DNA of 64,000 nt from JBBSNV01 sp964458605 (GCA_964458605.1 CAYWLS010000007.1:1-64000), one strand, 5' to 3'. Shown: positions 24,000 through 32,770, counted from the stretch's first letter. Translations and numbers: made by a program. Notes: generated by a model from the sequence alone, not told the origin.

Positions 24000-24722
24000 A
24001 TGGCTAGGGTAGCGGTGGTCACCGGCGGCACGCGCGGCATCGGCGCGGCGATTTCCAAGGGGCTGAAAGCGGCGGGTTACAAGGTCGCGGCGACCTATGC
24101 CGGCAACGACGAGGCGGCGCAGAAGTTCAAGGCCGATACCGGCATCGCCGTCTACAAGTTCGACGTCGCCGACTTCAACGCCTGCAAGGGCGCGATCGAG
24201 CAGATCGCCAAGGACCTCGGTCCGGTCGACGTGCTGGTCAACAACGCCGGCATCACCCGCGACGGCACCATGAAGCGCATGGGCCGCGACATGTGGGATG
24301 CGGTGATCGATACCAACCTCGGCTCCTGCTACAACATGTGCAAGCTGGTATGGGACGGCATGAACGAGCGCGGCTTCGGCCGCATCGTCAATATCGGCTC
24401 GATCAACGGCCAGGCCGGCCAGTATGGCCAGGTCAACTACGCCGCCGCCAAGTCCGGCATCCACGGCTTCACCAAGGCGCTGGCCCAGGAAGGCGCCGCC
24501 AAGGGCATCACCGTCAACGCCATCGCGCCGGGCTATATCGACACCGACATGGTGGCGGCGGTGCCGCCCAACGTGCTGGAGAAGATCGTCGCCAAGATCC
24601 CGGTCGGCCGGCTGGGCAAGGCCGAGGAGATCGCGCGCGGCGTGCTGTTCCTGGTGGCCGACGATGCGGGCTTCGTCACCGGCTCGACCATGTCGATCAA
24701 CGGCGGCCAGCATATGTATTGA
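24000..24722 (+). CDS. phaB: Acetoacetyl-CoA reductase
   Basis: 240-residue short-chain dehydrogenase making (R)-3-hydroxybutyryl-CoA with NADPH, the second PHB step. The nucleotide loop is TGGTRGIG at 8-15, NNAG at 81-84, and the triad Ser134 (GSINGQ), Tyr147 and Lys151 (NYAAAKSG) is intact; GSINGQ(A)GQ(Y)GQ is typical of PhaB against FabG. The ATG at 24000 follows AGGGAGCTGAGC and is preferred over an in-frame start at 23934. A terminator follows. Confidence 0.95.
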   Translation: MARVAVVTGGTRGIGAAISKGLKAAGYKVAATYAGNDEAAQKFKADTGIAVYKFDVADFNACKGAIEQIAKDLGPVDVLVNNAGITRDGTMKRMGRDMWDAVIDTNLGSCYNMCKLVWDGMNERGFGRIVNIGSINGQAGQYGQVNYAAAKSGIHGFTKALAQEGAAKGITVNAIAPGYIDTDMVAAVPPNVLEKIVAKIPVGRLGKAEEIARGVLFLVADDAGFVTGSTMSINGGQHMY

Positions 24723-24763
24723 TCGGGCCTGCGCCGACGGCGCGTCGCCGCGGCCGAGATTTG

Positions 24764-24807
24764 CGGCTTCTGACGGCGCGCCGATGCCGACAGAAGCCGT
24801 TTCTTTT
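24764..24807 (+). terminator. Terminator downstream of phaB
   Basis: CGGCTTCTG (24764-24772) pairs with CAGAAGCCG (24791-24799), followed by TTTCTTTT. The 18-base loop itself contains CGGCGCGCCG. It ends at the stop codon of the convergent TetR gene. Confidence 0.65.
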
Positions 24808-25454
24808 CAATGCGCGCCCGGCGCGACGGTGGTGCCGGCCTGGTCCAGCAGCAGCGCCGCGAATTGCAGCGGCGTGCGACCGCCCATCAGCACGGCCTTG
24901 ATCTGCCTGTCGAGCAGCAGATGGGCGATGCCGTGCACGAAGGCCCAGGCGCGCACCGCGGCCAGGTTTGGCGTGCTGCCGAAGCGCGTGCCGGCCGCGC
25001 CGCCCAAGGCCACGAAGGCGGCCTTGGCGCTGGCGTCCAGTTCGGACGACTGGCCTTTGGCGCCGCCGAACATCAGGCGGAAACGCTGCGGCCGCTCCAG
25101 CGCGAATTCGATATAGGCCAGACCCATGCGGTCGAGACTGTCGGTGCCGCCGCCGGCGCCGGCGCGCGCCCGGGCCATCGCCGCGCCCAGTTCGCGAAAG
25201 CCCTCGGTGGCGACGGCGCCCAGCAGCGCCTCGCGGGTGGCAAAATGGCGGTAGGGCGCGTTGTGCGACACGCCGATCTGGCGGGCGATGTCGCGCAAGC
25301 TGAGCGCCTCGGGCCCCTGGGCTTCCAGCACCTTGCCGGCCGCCTTCAGCAGCGCCGCGCGCAGATCGCCATGGTGATAGGGCTCGGCGCGTGCCGGCGC
25401 GCCAGCCTTGGCGCCGCGCCCGCCCTTGCCGTCGCGGCCGCGTGAAGTTGACAT
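24807..25454 (-). CDS. TetR/AcrR family regulator (WHG-domain type)
   Basis: 215 residues. After a basic Gly-rich leader, the HTH domain runs about 28-75 (EPYHHGDLRAALLKAAGKVL, then LSLRDIARQIGVSHNAPYRHF). The C-terminal domain resembles the WHG ligand-binding type. The ATG at 25454 has AGGG nine bases upstream; ATG 25463 is an alternative with no spacing. It is divergent from a small membrane-protein gene and two operator-like palindromes lie between them, one overlapping its own start, which suggests autorepression. Confidence 0.9.
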   Translation of the reverse strand: MSTSRGRDGKGGRGAKAGAPARAEPYHHGDLRAALLKAAGKVLEAQGPEALSLRDIARQIGVSHNAPYRHFATREALLGAVATEGFRELGAAMARARAGAGGGTDSLDRMGLAYIEFALERPQRFRLMFGGAKGQSSELDASAKAAFVALGGAAGTRFGSTPNLAAVRAWAFVHGIAHLLLDRQIKAVLMGGRTPLQFAALLLDQAGTTVAPGAH

Positions 25455-25493
25455 TGACAACATCCCTGTCTGCGTTATGTTGACAGTGACAAC
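25447..25493. promoter_or_regulatory. Twin 15-bp operator-like sites between the TetR and DUF2306 genes
   Basis: GTTGACATTGACAAC (25447-25461) and GTTGACAGTGACAAC (25479-25493) differ at one base, are each near-palindromic (GTTG-n-CA-n-TG-n-CAAC) and are 32 bp apart centre to centre, about three helical turns. The first covers the TetR start codon. This is a typical arrangement for a TetR repressor acting on itself and a divergent target. Confidence 0.65.
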
Positions 25494-25535
25494 TTAGCGG
25501 CCGTGCCAGCGGCGGTCAATTGGCGCGAGGCGAGG

Positions 25536-25934
25536 ATGGACCTGCAGCCGATCTGGGAGGCCGCGCCGGCGGTGAAGATCCACCTTGCCGTGGCCGTGCT
25601 GGCCTTTGGGCTGGGCGCCTATCAGCTATGGCGGCCCAAGGGCACGCCGCAGCACAAGGCGCTGGGCCGCGTCTGGATGGTCATGATGCTGGTGGTGGCG
25701 ATCAGCTCGTTCTGGATCACCGGCCTGGCCGGCCAGGGGCATTTCAGCGTCATCCACATCCTGTCGGGGGTGACCGTCCTGGGCGTGATCGGCGCTGTCG
25801 TGGCGATCCGCGCCGGCAAGGTATCGGCGCATCGTCGCGCCGTGCTGGGGCTTTATGCCGGCGCCATCATCGGCGCCGGGGCCGGCGCCTTTTTCCCTGG
25901 GCGCCTGCTGTCGCACGTCTTCGGCTACGGCTGA
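25536..25934 (+). CDS. Small membrane protein, DUF2306 family
   Basis: 132 residues with four hydrophobic segments. The pattern KIHLAVAVLAFGLGAYQLWRPKGT, HKALGRVWM and GHFSVIHILS, with conserved histidines spaced along helices, matches DUF2306. The ATG at 25536 has GAGG at good spacing. It is divergent from the TetR gene and the operator pair lies in its promoter region, so it is the likely target of that repressor. Function unknown; a haem- or quinone-binding membrane role is only a guess from the histidines. Confidence 0.8.
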   Translation: MDLQPIWEAAPAVKIHLAVAVLAFGLGAYQLWRPKGTPQHKALGRVWMVMMLVVAISSFWITGLAGQGHFSVIHILSGVTVLGVIGAVVAIRAGKVSAHRRAVLGLYAGAIIGAGAGAFFPGRLLSHVFGYG

Positions 25935-26729
25935 TCAGCGCTGGAGCCGCTCGATCGTCTCGCGAACGCGGCGGGCATTGGTGCCGAGGTCGGACTTGCC
26001 GATGCGCGAGACCGAGCGGATGTCGATGCGGCTGCCTGGCGTGCCGTCGATCGTGGCCGGCCGTATCCGCACCACGATATCGTCCTTGAAGCCGAACCAT
26101 GGGGTGGTGGCGGTGGCCTCCAGCCGGTTCTCGGCGACGCCGGCAATGTCCCAACCCATGTCCTGCGCGATCGACGTGACCCTGGCCATCGCCTGGTCGG
26201 GCGTCAGCTTCAGCATGGCCGGCGCGATGTCGGCATAGGCGCGGCGCTGCTGGTCGGCGACGGTCGAACCTCCATAGGTCTCGCCATTGGGCGTTCCCTC
26301 GCGCAGCGACTTCAGCAGCACGAAGCGCGGCGGATCGGCGAAATCGGTGGTGATGTCGTGGATTGCCGGCACGCTGCTGCCGCGCACCTGCAGGCTGTAG
26401 GGCAGGGCGAAGGCAACGGCCCCCAGCGCCACGCCCAGCAGCGGCGCCAGCGCCAGCTTGCGCCGCCGCAGCAGGACGCAGGCGACCGCCACCAGCAGCG
26501 ACAGGCCGGCGATCGCCGCCCCCAGATAGGCGACCGAGCGCAAGATGGCGAAAGCGCTGCCCAGGCTCCACCAGCCGAAACGGTAGCCGTAGCCTGCCAA
26601 GGCCATGACGATCGTCGCGCCGGCGGCCAGCGCAAGGCTGGCCAAGGCGAGCCACACCAGCCACGCGCGGCTTTTGGCGGCGCGCGGTACGAGGGCGACC
26701 AATGCGGTGTCGCCTGCGGGATCGCTCAT
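25935..26729 (-). CDS. DUF1499 family protein with N-terminal membrane segments
   Basis: 264 residues. Three to four hydrophobic helices (about 20-125) precede a DUF1499 domain (about 125-264) beginning VPAIHDITTDFADPPRF and containing ATATTPWFGFKDDIVVRI and a C-terminal SRIGKSDLGTNARRV segment, the family hallmark. Function is not known. ATG 26729 overlaps the stop of the upstream HdeD-like gene by 4 bases, so the two are translated together. Its stop is adjacent to that of the convergent DUF2306 gene. Confidence 0.85.
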   Translation of the reverse strand: MSDPAGDTALVALVPRAAKSRAWLVWLALASLALAAGATIVMALAGYGYRFGWWSLGSAFAILRSVAYLGAAIAGLSLLVAVACVLLRRRKLALAPLLGVALGAVAFALPYSLQVRGSSVPAIHDITTDFADPPRFVLLKSLREGTPNGETYGGSTVADQQRRAYADIAPAMLKLTPDQAMARVTSIAQDMGWDIAGVAENRLEATATTPWFGFKDDIVVRIRPATIDGTPGSRIDIRSVSRIGKSDLGTNARRVRETIERLQR

Positions 26730-27277
26730 GCCAGCTTGCGCAACGCCCCCGCCATCATGATCAGCGCCATGCCGAAGAACACCAGTTCGATGCCCAGCAG
26801 GGTGCCTGGCACCCACAACGCGGTGAACGGCAGCCCGATCAGGACGACGATGCCCAGCACGATCGACAGCACCGCGCTGAACGCCATCCAGCCCCAGCCC
26901 GCGGTCGGCCGCAGCGCCCAGGCGAAGCGCGCCTTGGCGACGCCCGACAGCACCATGTAGATGCCGATCACCATCGCCAGGGACACCGCCCCGGCGAACG
27001 GGTTGACCAGCACCATCAGCCCGGCGATGACCGCGATCACCGCCAGGATCAGGGCGGTGCCGGCGCCGGGCTGGCCCCAGGCGCGCACCGCGCGGATGCC
27101 CTCGCTGATGCCGGCCACGATCAGGATCACGCCCAGCACCACGGTCAGCGCCAGGGTGGAGATCACCGGCAGCACGATGGCTACAAAGCCCAGCAGGACG
27201 ATCAGCACGCCCTGCAGGTTCAGCGAATTGGCGCGGTGGCGCCAGGCATCGGCGATCGGGTTGGACGAATTCGGCAT
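26726..27277 (-). CDS. HdeD/DUF308 family membrane protein
   Basis: 183 residues with six predicted helices in three hairpins, the HdeD-like DUF308 layout (LQGVLIVLLGFVAIVLPV at the first helix). HdeD in E. coli is linked to acid resistance; here the role is unknown. ATG 27277 has GAGGAGA upstream. First gene of a two-gene operon with the DUF1499 gene. Confidence 0.88.
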   Translation of the reverse strand: MPNSSNPIADAWRHRANSLNLQGVLIVLLGFVAIVLPVISTLALTVVLGVILIVAGISEGIRAVRAWGQPGAGTALILAVIAVIAGLMVLVNPFAGAVSLAMVIGIYMVLSGVAKARFAWALRPTAGWGWMAFSAVLSIVLGIVVLIGLPFTALWVPGTLLGIELVFFGMALIMMAGALRKLA

Positions 27278-27356
27278 GATCTGTCTCCTCGAATATGGGC
27301 CAAAAGCATGACCGATTTGCGAATCCGCCGGGACGACGATTCCCGACGGTGCCCGC

Positions 27357-28241
27357 TCAGGCGCCCCTTGCGTGGCCGACGATGGTGGCCACCAGATCGG
27401 GCACCAGCGGCGTGGGCAGATCGTGACCCATGCCGGGGTAGACCTTCAAGCGCGCTCCGGGGATGAGCTTTGCGGTGTCCTCGCCCGCCGCCAGCGGCAG
27501 CAGCGGGTCGTCGGCGCCGTGGATCACCAGCGATGGCGTGGTGATGCCGGGCAGCGAATGGACCCGGCTGCCCGAGGCCATCACCGCGTTGTACTGGCGC
27601 GCCACCCCTTGCGGATAATAGGAGCGGTCGACATTGCGCTCGACCAGCCCGCGCAGCTCGATCTCGTCGGCCGGGTAGGCGGGCGAGCCGATGATGCGGC
27701 GCAGCTTCATGCCATGGGCGATCAGCGCCTCGCGCTCGGTGCTGGGCGGCACCGACATCAGCGCCTTCATCGCCTCGGGCTTGCCGGCCGGCAGGCCGCG
27801 CCGGCCGCTGGTCGACATGATCGAGGTCATGCTGGCCAGCCGGGGGGCGTGCTCGATCGCCATGGTCTGCACGATCATGCCGCCCATCGACACGCCCACG
27901 ACATGGGCCTTGTCGATGCCCAGCGCGTCGAGCAGCGCGATGCCGTCCCTGGCCATGTCGGCGAGATAGTAGGGCGCCGGGATCTTTTCGCCGGCCATCG
28001 CCCTGGCGGTCAGTGCCCCAAGGTCGGGAACGCCATAGGCTTCGAACTTGGTCGACAGGCCGATATCGCGGTTGTCGTAGCGCACCACCCGGAAGCCGGC
28101 ATCGGCCAGTTGCTGCACGAAGCGCGTCGGCCACAGGCTGAGTTGGGCGCCCAGCCCGTGCACCAGCAGGATGGCCGGTGCAGCCTTGTCGCCGGTTTCC
28201 TCGTATTCGATTCCGATGCCGTTGGCGGCGATCCTGGCCAT
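27357..28241 (-). CDS. Alpha/beta-fold hydrolase
   Basis: 294 residues. The oxyanion segment is LLVHGLGAQLSLW near residue 25, the nucleophile is the serine in VGVSMGGMIVQ near residue 115, the acid is in IHGADDPLLPL and the histidine in PGMGHDLPTPLV. This is the standard esterase/epoxide-hydrolase-like arrangement; the substrate is unknown. It is divergent from the acyl-CoA dehydrogenase gene across a 91-base gap with direct repeats. Confidence 0.88.
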   Translation of the reverse strand: MARIAANGIGIEYEETGDKAAPAILLVHGLGAQLSLWPTRFVQQLADAGFRVVRYDNRDIGLSTKFEAYGVPDLGALTARAMAGEKIPAPYYLADMARDGIALLDALGIDKAHVVGVSMGGMIVQTMAIEHAPRLASMTSIMSTSGRRGLPAGKPEAMKALMSVPPSTEREALIAHGMKLRRIIGSPAYPADEIELRGLVERNVDRSYYPQGVARQYNAVMASGSRVHSLPGITTPSLVIHGADDPLLPLAAGEDTAKLIPGARLKVYPGMGHDLPTPLVPDLVATIVGHARGA

Positions 28242-28256
28242 GTCGTCCCCCGGAGC

Positions 28257-28287
28257 GATTTGCCGCTAGCTTAGAGAGATTTGCCGC
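28257..28287. promoter_or_regulatory. 10-bp direct repeat in a divergent promoter region
   Basis: GATTTGCCGC occurs at 28257-28266 and 28278-28287, spaced 21 bp (two helical turns), between the divergent hydrolase and acyl-CoA dehydrogenase genes. It may be a regulator half-site pair. Confidence 0.35.
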
Positions 28288-28332
28288 CAAAAAAAGCTGC
28301 TAAACAGGCATTCCGCATCACGGAGACGGACG

Positions 28333-29514
28333 ATGGATTTCGACCTCAAGGAAGAGCATCGCATGCTCAAGGATCTGGTGGGCCGCTTCGTGCGCGAGCA
28401 GCTGCTGCCGCTCGAGCCCGCCGTTCTGCAGCGCGACATCGAGGGCAAGGGCGTCGGCCTGACCGCCGCCGAACGCGACAAGGTCAACGCCCGGGCCCGC
28501 GAACTGGGCCTGTGGGGGCTGGATGCGCCGGCCGAGTTCGGCGGCCACGATCTGCCGCTGGAAGCCATGATCGGCGTGGCCGAGGAGATCGGCCATACCA
28601 TCATCAACTATGCCATTCCCCCCGACTCGCCCAATCTGCACATGCTGATGGCGGTAGCCACGCCCGAGCAGCGCGCCCGCTATGTCGAGCCCTATGCGCG
28701 CGGCGAGCTGACCGCGGCCATCGCCATCACCGAGCCCGGCGCCGGCGCCGATCCCAGCGGCATGATCACGCGCGCCGAGAAGCAGCCCGGCGGCTGGCTG
28801 CTGAACGGCCGCAAGATCTGGATCGGTCGCGTCGCCGAGGCCGATTTCACCATCCTGATGGCGGTGACCGACAAGACCAAGGGCGCGCGCGGCGGCATCT
28901 CCGCCTTCCTGGTCGATCAGGGCACGCCCGGCTTCAACGTGCTGCGCCGGATTCCGATGATCGGCGGTCGTTTCACCTACGAGATCGCGATCGAGGATTG
29001 CCGGCTGCCCGACGGCGCGCTGCTGGGCAGGGTCGGCGAAGGCTTCGGGCCGATGCAGAAGCGGCTGTCGGTGCGCCGCCTGCAGATGGGCGCCTGGTGC
29101 GTCGGCATGGCCGACCGGGCGCTGGCACTGATGAGCGAGCATGCCACCCAGCGCAGCACCTTCGGCGTCCGGCTGGCCGACCGCCAGGCGATCCAATGGT
29201 GGATCGCCGACGCCGCCATTCGCATCCATGCCAGCCGCCTGATGGTCTATGACGCGGCCTGGAAATCGGATCAGGGCCGCGACGTGCGCCGCGAATTGTC
29301 GATGATCAAGGTGTTCGTCCCCGAGATGGCCAGCGAAGTGGTCGACAAGGCCATGCAAACCTTCGGCGCCATGGGCATGGCCAAGGAATTCCCGCTGCAG
29401 GCCATGGCCTCCATGTTGCGCTGGATCAGGGTCGGCGAGGGGCCGAGCGAGGTGCATCGCTGGGTGGTGGCGCGCGGTATCCTGGGCGAGGCTGGCGGCA
29501 AACGGGTGGCCTGA
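28333..29514 (+). CDS. Acyl-CoA dehydrogenase
   Basis: 393 residues, FAD-dependent. Conserved segments: AITEPGAGADPS near residue 130 (flavin/substrate), GWLLNGRKIWIGRV, the RSTFGVRLADRQAIQWWIADA helix near 275 and the C-terminal TFGAMGMAKEFPLQAM near 345. It oxidises an acyl-CoA to a 2-enoyl-CoA, passing electrons to ETF; chain length is not evident. It appears monocistronic with GGAGACGG upstream of the ATG. Confidence 0.92.
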   Translation: MDFDLKEEHRMLKDLVGRFVREQLLPLEPAVLQRDIEGKGVGLTAAERDKVNARARELGLWGLDAPAEFGGHDLPLEAMIGVAEEIGHTIINYAIPPDSPNLHMLMAVATPEQRARYVEPYARGELTAAIAITEPGAGADPSGMITRAEKQPGGWLLNGRKIWIGRVAEADFTILMAVTDKTKGARGGISAFLVDQGTPGFNVLRRIPMIGGRFTYEIAIEDCRLPDGALLGRVGEGFGPMQKRLSVRRLQMGAWCVGMADRALALMSEHATQRSTFGVRLADRQAIQWWIADAAIRIHASRLMVYDAAWKSDQGRDVRRELSMIKVFVPEMASEVVDKAMQTFGAMGMAKEFPLQAMASMLRWIRVGEGPSEVHRWVVARGILGEAGGKRVA

Positions 29515-29531
29515 TCCGGCCGCACTTTGCA

Positions 29532-29611
29532 GCGCGGCAGCGCCGCACCGCACATATTCGGCGGCGCAGTCGCGCCGCCCCCGCGCACTCGACGGCGCGG
29601 CAGCGCCGCAC
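29532..29611. repeat. GC-rich repeat cluster
   Basis: A 17-bp direct repeat, GCGCGGCAGCGCCGCAC, is at 29532-29548 and 29595-29611. Between the copies is a perfect inverted repeat GGCGGCGC/GCGCCGCC with a 4-base loop (29560-29579). It lies between the acyl-CoA dehydrogenase and desaturase-like genes; no T-run follows. Confidence 0.6.
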
Positions 29612-29699
29612 GGCAGCTTCGGTGGCGGCCGCGCGACCCCGCCGATGTCAGCTTGTCGTGGGGTTGGCACGCGATTATCTGCTCTTGCAGGGACGATCG

Positions 29700-30587
29700 A
29701 TGCAAACCGCCCGATACCGTCTTTTCGCCCACTCGGCATGGGACGCCGTTCCCGTGGCGGAAGGCGTTTTGCATCTCGCCGCCATCGTCGGCCTGTTCTT
29801 GCTCTTTCCGCTGCTGCCGTGGTGGGGGGTGATCGTCGCCGGCTTGCTTTACGCCTATTCGATCACCTGGAATCACAATAGCATCGCCCATAACTTCGTT
29901 CACAATCCCTATTTCGCCGCGCCGGCGCTGAACCGTGCCTTCGCGCTGCTGCTGTCGCTGACCCTGGGCTACGCGCAGACCGACTACCACTACGATCATC
30001 TGCGCCACCACGCCGGCAACTCCGACCGCCCCGACGACAACGGTCACACGCTCGATCCGTTCTCGATCTACCGCTTCGGCCGCAACGGCGCGCCGGAGAA
30101 CATGCTGCGCTACGTGTTCTCTTCCTATGTGCGCGACACGGCCACCGGACCCGATCCGTTCCTCGGCCCCCGCCGTCAGCTCGACCGCAAATGGGGCCGC
30201 TTCGAGATGGCCTGCGTGATCCTGTTCTACGGCCTGCTGGCGATCCTCGACTGGCGTTTCGTCGCCTGCCTGCTGCCGTTCAACTATCTGGGCCATTCGC
30301 TGTCGGCGCTGAACGGCTACTACGAGCACTATCGCGGCAACCCGGACGAGCCGATGGCCTGGGGCGTCAGTTCCTACAACTGGCTCTACAACGTGCTGTG
30401 GATGAACAACGGCTATCACGCCGAGCATCACTATCGACCCAAGCAGCACTGGACGAAGATGAAGGAGCTGCACGGGCTGATCGCCGAGCAGCAGAAGGCC
30501 AAGGGCGTGCACGTGATGCGCCTGCCTCACGCGCTGGGCTTCCTCGAATCCGCGCCGCGCGCCGTCCAAGCGCGCTCTGCCGCCTGA
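29700..30587 (+). CDS. Membrane fatty-acid-desaturase/hydroxylase-like protein (copy 1)
   Basis: 295 residues, four to five membrane helices and the histidine boxes of the membrane di-iron desaturase superfamily: H59-x4-H64-x3-H68, HYDHLRHH at 97-104 and GYHAEHH near 240. It uses O2 and a reductant to desaturate or hydroxylate a lipid-like substrate at the inner membrane. Fatty-acid desaturase is the family call, but the unusual HNxxxHN box and lack of cytochrome b5 domain leave substrate open. AGGGACG precedes the ATG. Its neighbour is a close paralogue 16 bases downstream. Confidence 0.82.
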   Translation: MQTARYRLFAHSAWDAVPVAEGVLHLAAIVGLFLLFPLLPWWGVIVAGLLYAYSITWNHNSIAHNFVHNPYFAAPALNRAFALLLSLTLGYAQTDYHYDHLRHHAGNSDRPDDNGHTLDPFSIYRFGRNGAPENMLRYVFSSYVRDTATGPDPFLGPRRQLDRKWGRFEMACVILFYGLLAILDWRFVACLLPFNYLGHSLSALNGYYEHYRGNPDEPMAWGVSSYNWLYNVLWMNNGYHAEHHYRPKQHWTKMKELHGLIAEQQKAKGVHVMRLPHALGFLESAPRAVQARSAA

Positions 30588-30603
30588 TTGCCTGGAGAAC
30601 GAC

Positions 30604-31527
30604 ATGACCGCCGCCACCGCTCAACGCCGCCTGATCTTCGCCTATTCGAGCTGGGATATCGTGCCGGTGCTGGCGGCGCTGGCCCACGCCGCCTTCGTCG
30701 TCGGCCTGTACTTCGTGTTCGTCGATCTGCCCTGGTACGCCTTCGTGCCGCTGGCGCTGGTCTACGCCGTGTCGATCTCCTGGAACATCAACGGCATCGC
30801 CCACAACCACATCCACAATCCCTATTTCAGGTGGCAGCCGCTCAACCGCGCCTTCTCGATGCTGCTGTCGCTGACCATGGGCTTCTCGCAGACCGACTAT
30901 CACTACGTCCACCTGCGCCATCATGTCGGCAATTCGGACCGGCCGGGTCCGGACGGCAAGACGCTCGACCCGCTGTCGATCTATCGCTGCGGCCGTGACG
31001 GCAGGCCGGAGAATGTCTGGCGCTACACCTTCCTCAGCTATTTCCGCGACGATCCCACCCAGTCGCTGGCGCAGCTCGCCAATTCCAAGCGCCGCGCCGA
31101 TGCGCAATGGGGCCGCGCCGAGCTGGTCTGCGTGGTGCTGATGGTGGCGGCGCTTTGCTGGCTGAACTGGCGCTTCGTGCTGGCGATGATCCCGTTCTAT
31201 TACCTGGGCCACAGCCTGTCCTCGCTGAACGGCTTCTACGAGCACTATCGCGGCAATCCCGATGTGCCGATCGCCTGGGGCGTCAGCAGCTACAACCGCT
31301 TCTACAACTGGCTGTGGTTCTACAACGGCTATCACGCCGAGCATCATTACCGGCCACGCCAGCACTGGACCCGCATGCGCGAACTGCACTTGCAGATTGC
31401 GGAGGAGCAGCAGCGCGCCGGCGTGCGGGTCATCAATACCTGCCATGCGCTGGGCTTCCTCGATCCCGATCACCCGCCCCATGTCTGGGACGATCTGCGC
31501 GGCCACGCCAGGTCCAAGGCGGCCTAG
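30604..31527 (+). CDS. Membrane fatty-acid-desaturase/hydroxylase-like protein (copy 2)
   Basis: 307 residues, paralogous along its whole length to the preceding gene: the same SISWN-x-NGIAHNHIHNPYF, TDYHYVHLRHHVGNSDRPGPDG and GYHAEHHYRPRQHW blocks, so all three histidine boxes are intact. The N-terminus and C-terminal tail differ. The two genes are a tandem duplication and probably co-transcribed; both copies look functional, suggesting divergence in substrate or position. Confidence 0.82.
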   Translation: MTAATAQRRLIFAYSSWDIVPVLAALAHAAFVVGLYFVFVDLPWYAFVPLALVYAVSISWNINGIAHNHIHNPYFRWQPLNRAFSMLLSLTMGFSQTDYHYVHLRHHVGNSDRPGPDGKTLDPLSIYRCGRDGRPENVWRYTFLSYFRDDPTQSLAQLANSKRRADAQWGRAELVCVVLMVAALCWLNWRFVLAMIPFYYLGHSLSSLNGFYEHYRGNPDVPIAWGVSSYNRFYNWLWFYNGYHAEHHYRPRQHWTRMRELHLQIAEEQQRAGVRVINTCHALGFLDPDHPPHVWDDLRGHARSKAA

Positions 31528-31590
31528 GCCACGGCGCGGCGATCGGGGGCCCTTGACCGGCCGACCGGGCTCTCATAGGCAGGGGCGGTC

Positions 31591-32505
31591 ATGGCCGCCC
31601 TCGATCCCAGCACCAACCTGACCGCGCAGCGCCGCGCCACCGCCATCGGCGGCTTGGCGGTGCTGATCTGGTCGACGCTGGCGCTGTTCACCACCGCCAC
31701 CGGCCGGATCCCGCCTTTCCAGCTCGTCGCCATGGCCTTCGCCATCGCCTTTGCATGCGCCTTTGCCAAATGGCTGGCGCGCGGCCAAAGCATCGCGGCG
31801 CAGTTCGCCTGGCCGGCGCGGGTCTGGGCGCTCGGCATTTTCGGCCTGTTCGGCTACCACGCGCTGTACTTCCTGGCGCTGAAGAGCGCGCCGCCCGCCA
31901 CCGCCAATCTCATCAACTATCTCTGGCCGCTCTGCATCGTGTTGTTCGCGGTGCCGCTGGCCGGCGAGCGGCTGCATTGGTGGCATCTGGGCGGCGTCGG
32001 TCTGGGCTTGGCCGGTACGGCGATCGTGCTGCTGGTGGGCGGCGGGGTGGAATTGTCGGCCGACTTCACGGTCGGCTATGTCGCGGCGCTGGGCTGCGCC
32101 GTGGTCTGGGGGCTCTATTCGGTGCTGAGCCGCCGCTTCGGCGAGGTGCCGACCGATGCGGTGGGCGCCTTCTGCGGCGTGGCGGCGCTGCTGGCCCTGG
32201 CCTGCCACCTGGCATTCGAGCCCACGGTGTGGCCGGCCGACGGCGGCGAATGGCTGGCGGTGCTGGCGTTGGGTATCGGCCCGGCCGGGGGCGCGTTCTT
32301 CCTGTGGGATATCGGGGTGAAGCGCGGCGACATCAGGGCGCTGGGCGCGCTGTCCTATGCCGCCCCGGTAATGTCGACCCTGCTGCTGGTGCTGTTCGGC
32401 CGTGCCGCAGCCGATCCGGGACTGGTGCTGGCCTGCGTGCTGGTCAGCGCCGGCGCGGTGCTGGCGGCGCGCGATCTGTGGGCGCCGGCCGTTCAGCCGC
32501 GATAG
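31591..32505 (+). CDS. EamA/DMT-family transporter
   Basis: 304 residues, ten membrane helices as two EamA repeats of about 140 residues. Export of amino acids or metabolites is typical; no substrate can be inferred. The ATG follows CAGGGGCGGTC. The end overlaps the end of a possible decayed reading frame on the other strand by a few bases. Confidence 0.88.
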   Translation: MAALDPSTNLTAQRRATAIGGLAVLIWSTLALFTTATGRIPPFQLVAMAFAIAFACAFAKWLARGQSIAAQFAWPARVWALGIFGLFGYHALYFLALKSAPPATANLINYLWPLCIVLFAVPLAGERLHWWHLGGVGLGLAGTAIVLLVGGGVELSADFTVGYVAALGCAVVWGLYSVLSRRFGEVPTDAVGAFCGVAALLALACHLAFEPTVWPADGGEWLAVLALGIGPAGGAFFLWDIGVKRGDIRALGALSYAAPVMSTLLLVLFGRAAADPGLVLACVLVSAGAVLAARDLWAPAVQPR

Positions 32506-32700
32506 GCCTCGGGTGTGACCGGCGCTTCGCCGGCATTGATCAGGCAATGGCCGGCCTGCTCGACCAGCGTCATCGTCGGGCCCTGCAGGTCGTCGGCACG
32601 CACCAGATTGATCGAACGAGGCCGACAGCTCGGTCGTGCCGATGCGCTCGTTGCAGGTCGCGCGTTGGCGGCGGCGGCCATATCGGGATTCCGGTGGAGT
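32493..32700 (-). pseudogene. Possible decayed gene remnant
   Basis: Between the EamA gene and the cupin gene the minus strand ends with protein-like sequence (LQGPTMTLVEQAGHCLINAG, then APVTPEAYRG and a stop at 32493). Just upstream, protein-like sequence (NERIGTTELSASF) sits in a different frame, and no start with a ribosome site exists. It may be a frameshifted leftover of a gene I do not recognise, or simply high-GC noise. Confidence 0.25.
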
Positions 32701-32770
32701 TTCCGTCGATCGTTCCCTGTGCGGTCTGAGCGGGGCGCGATGGCCAGCGGGCGCCTTCGGGCGGCCCGTT

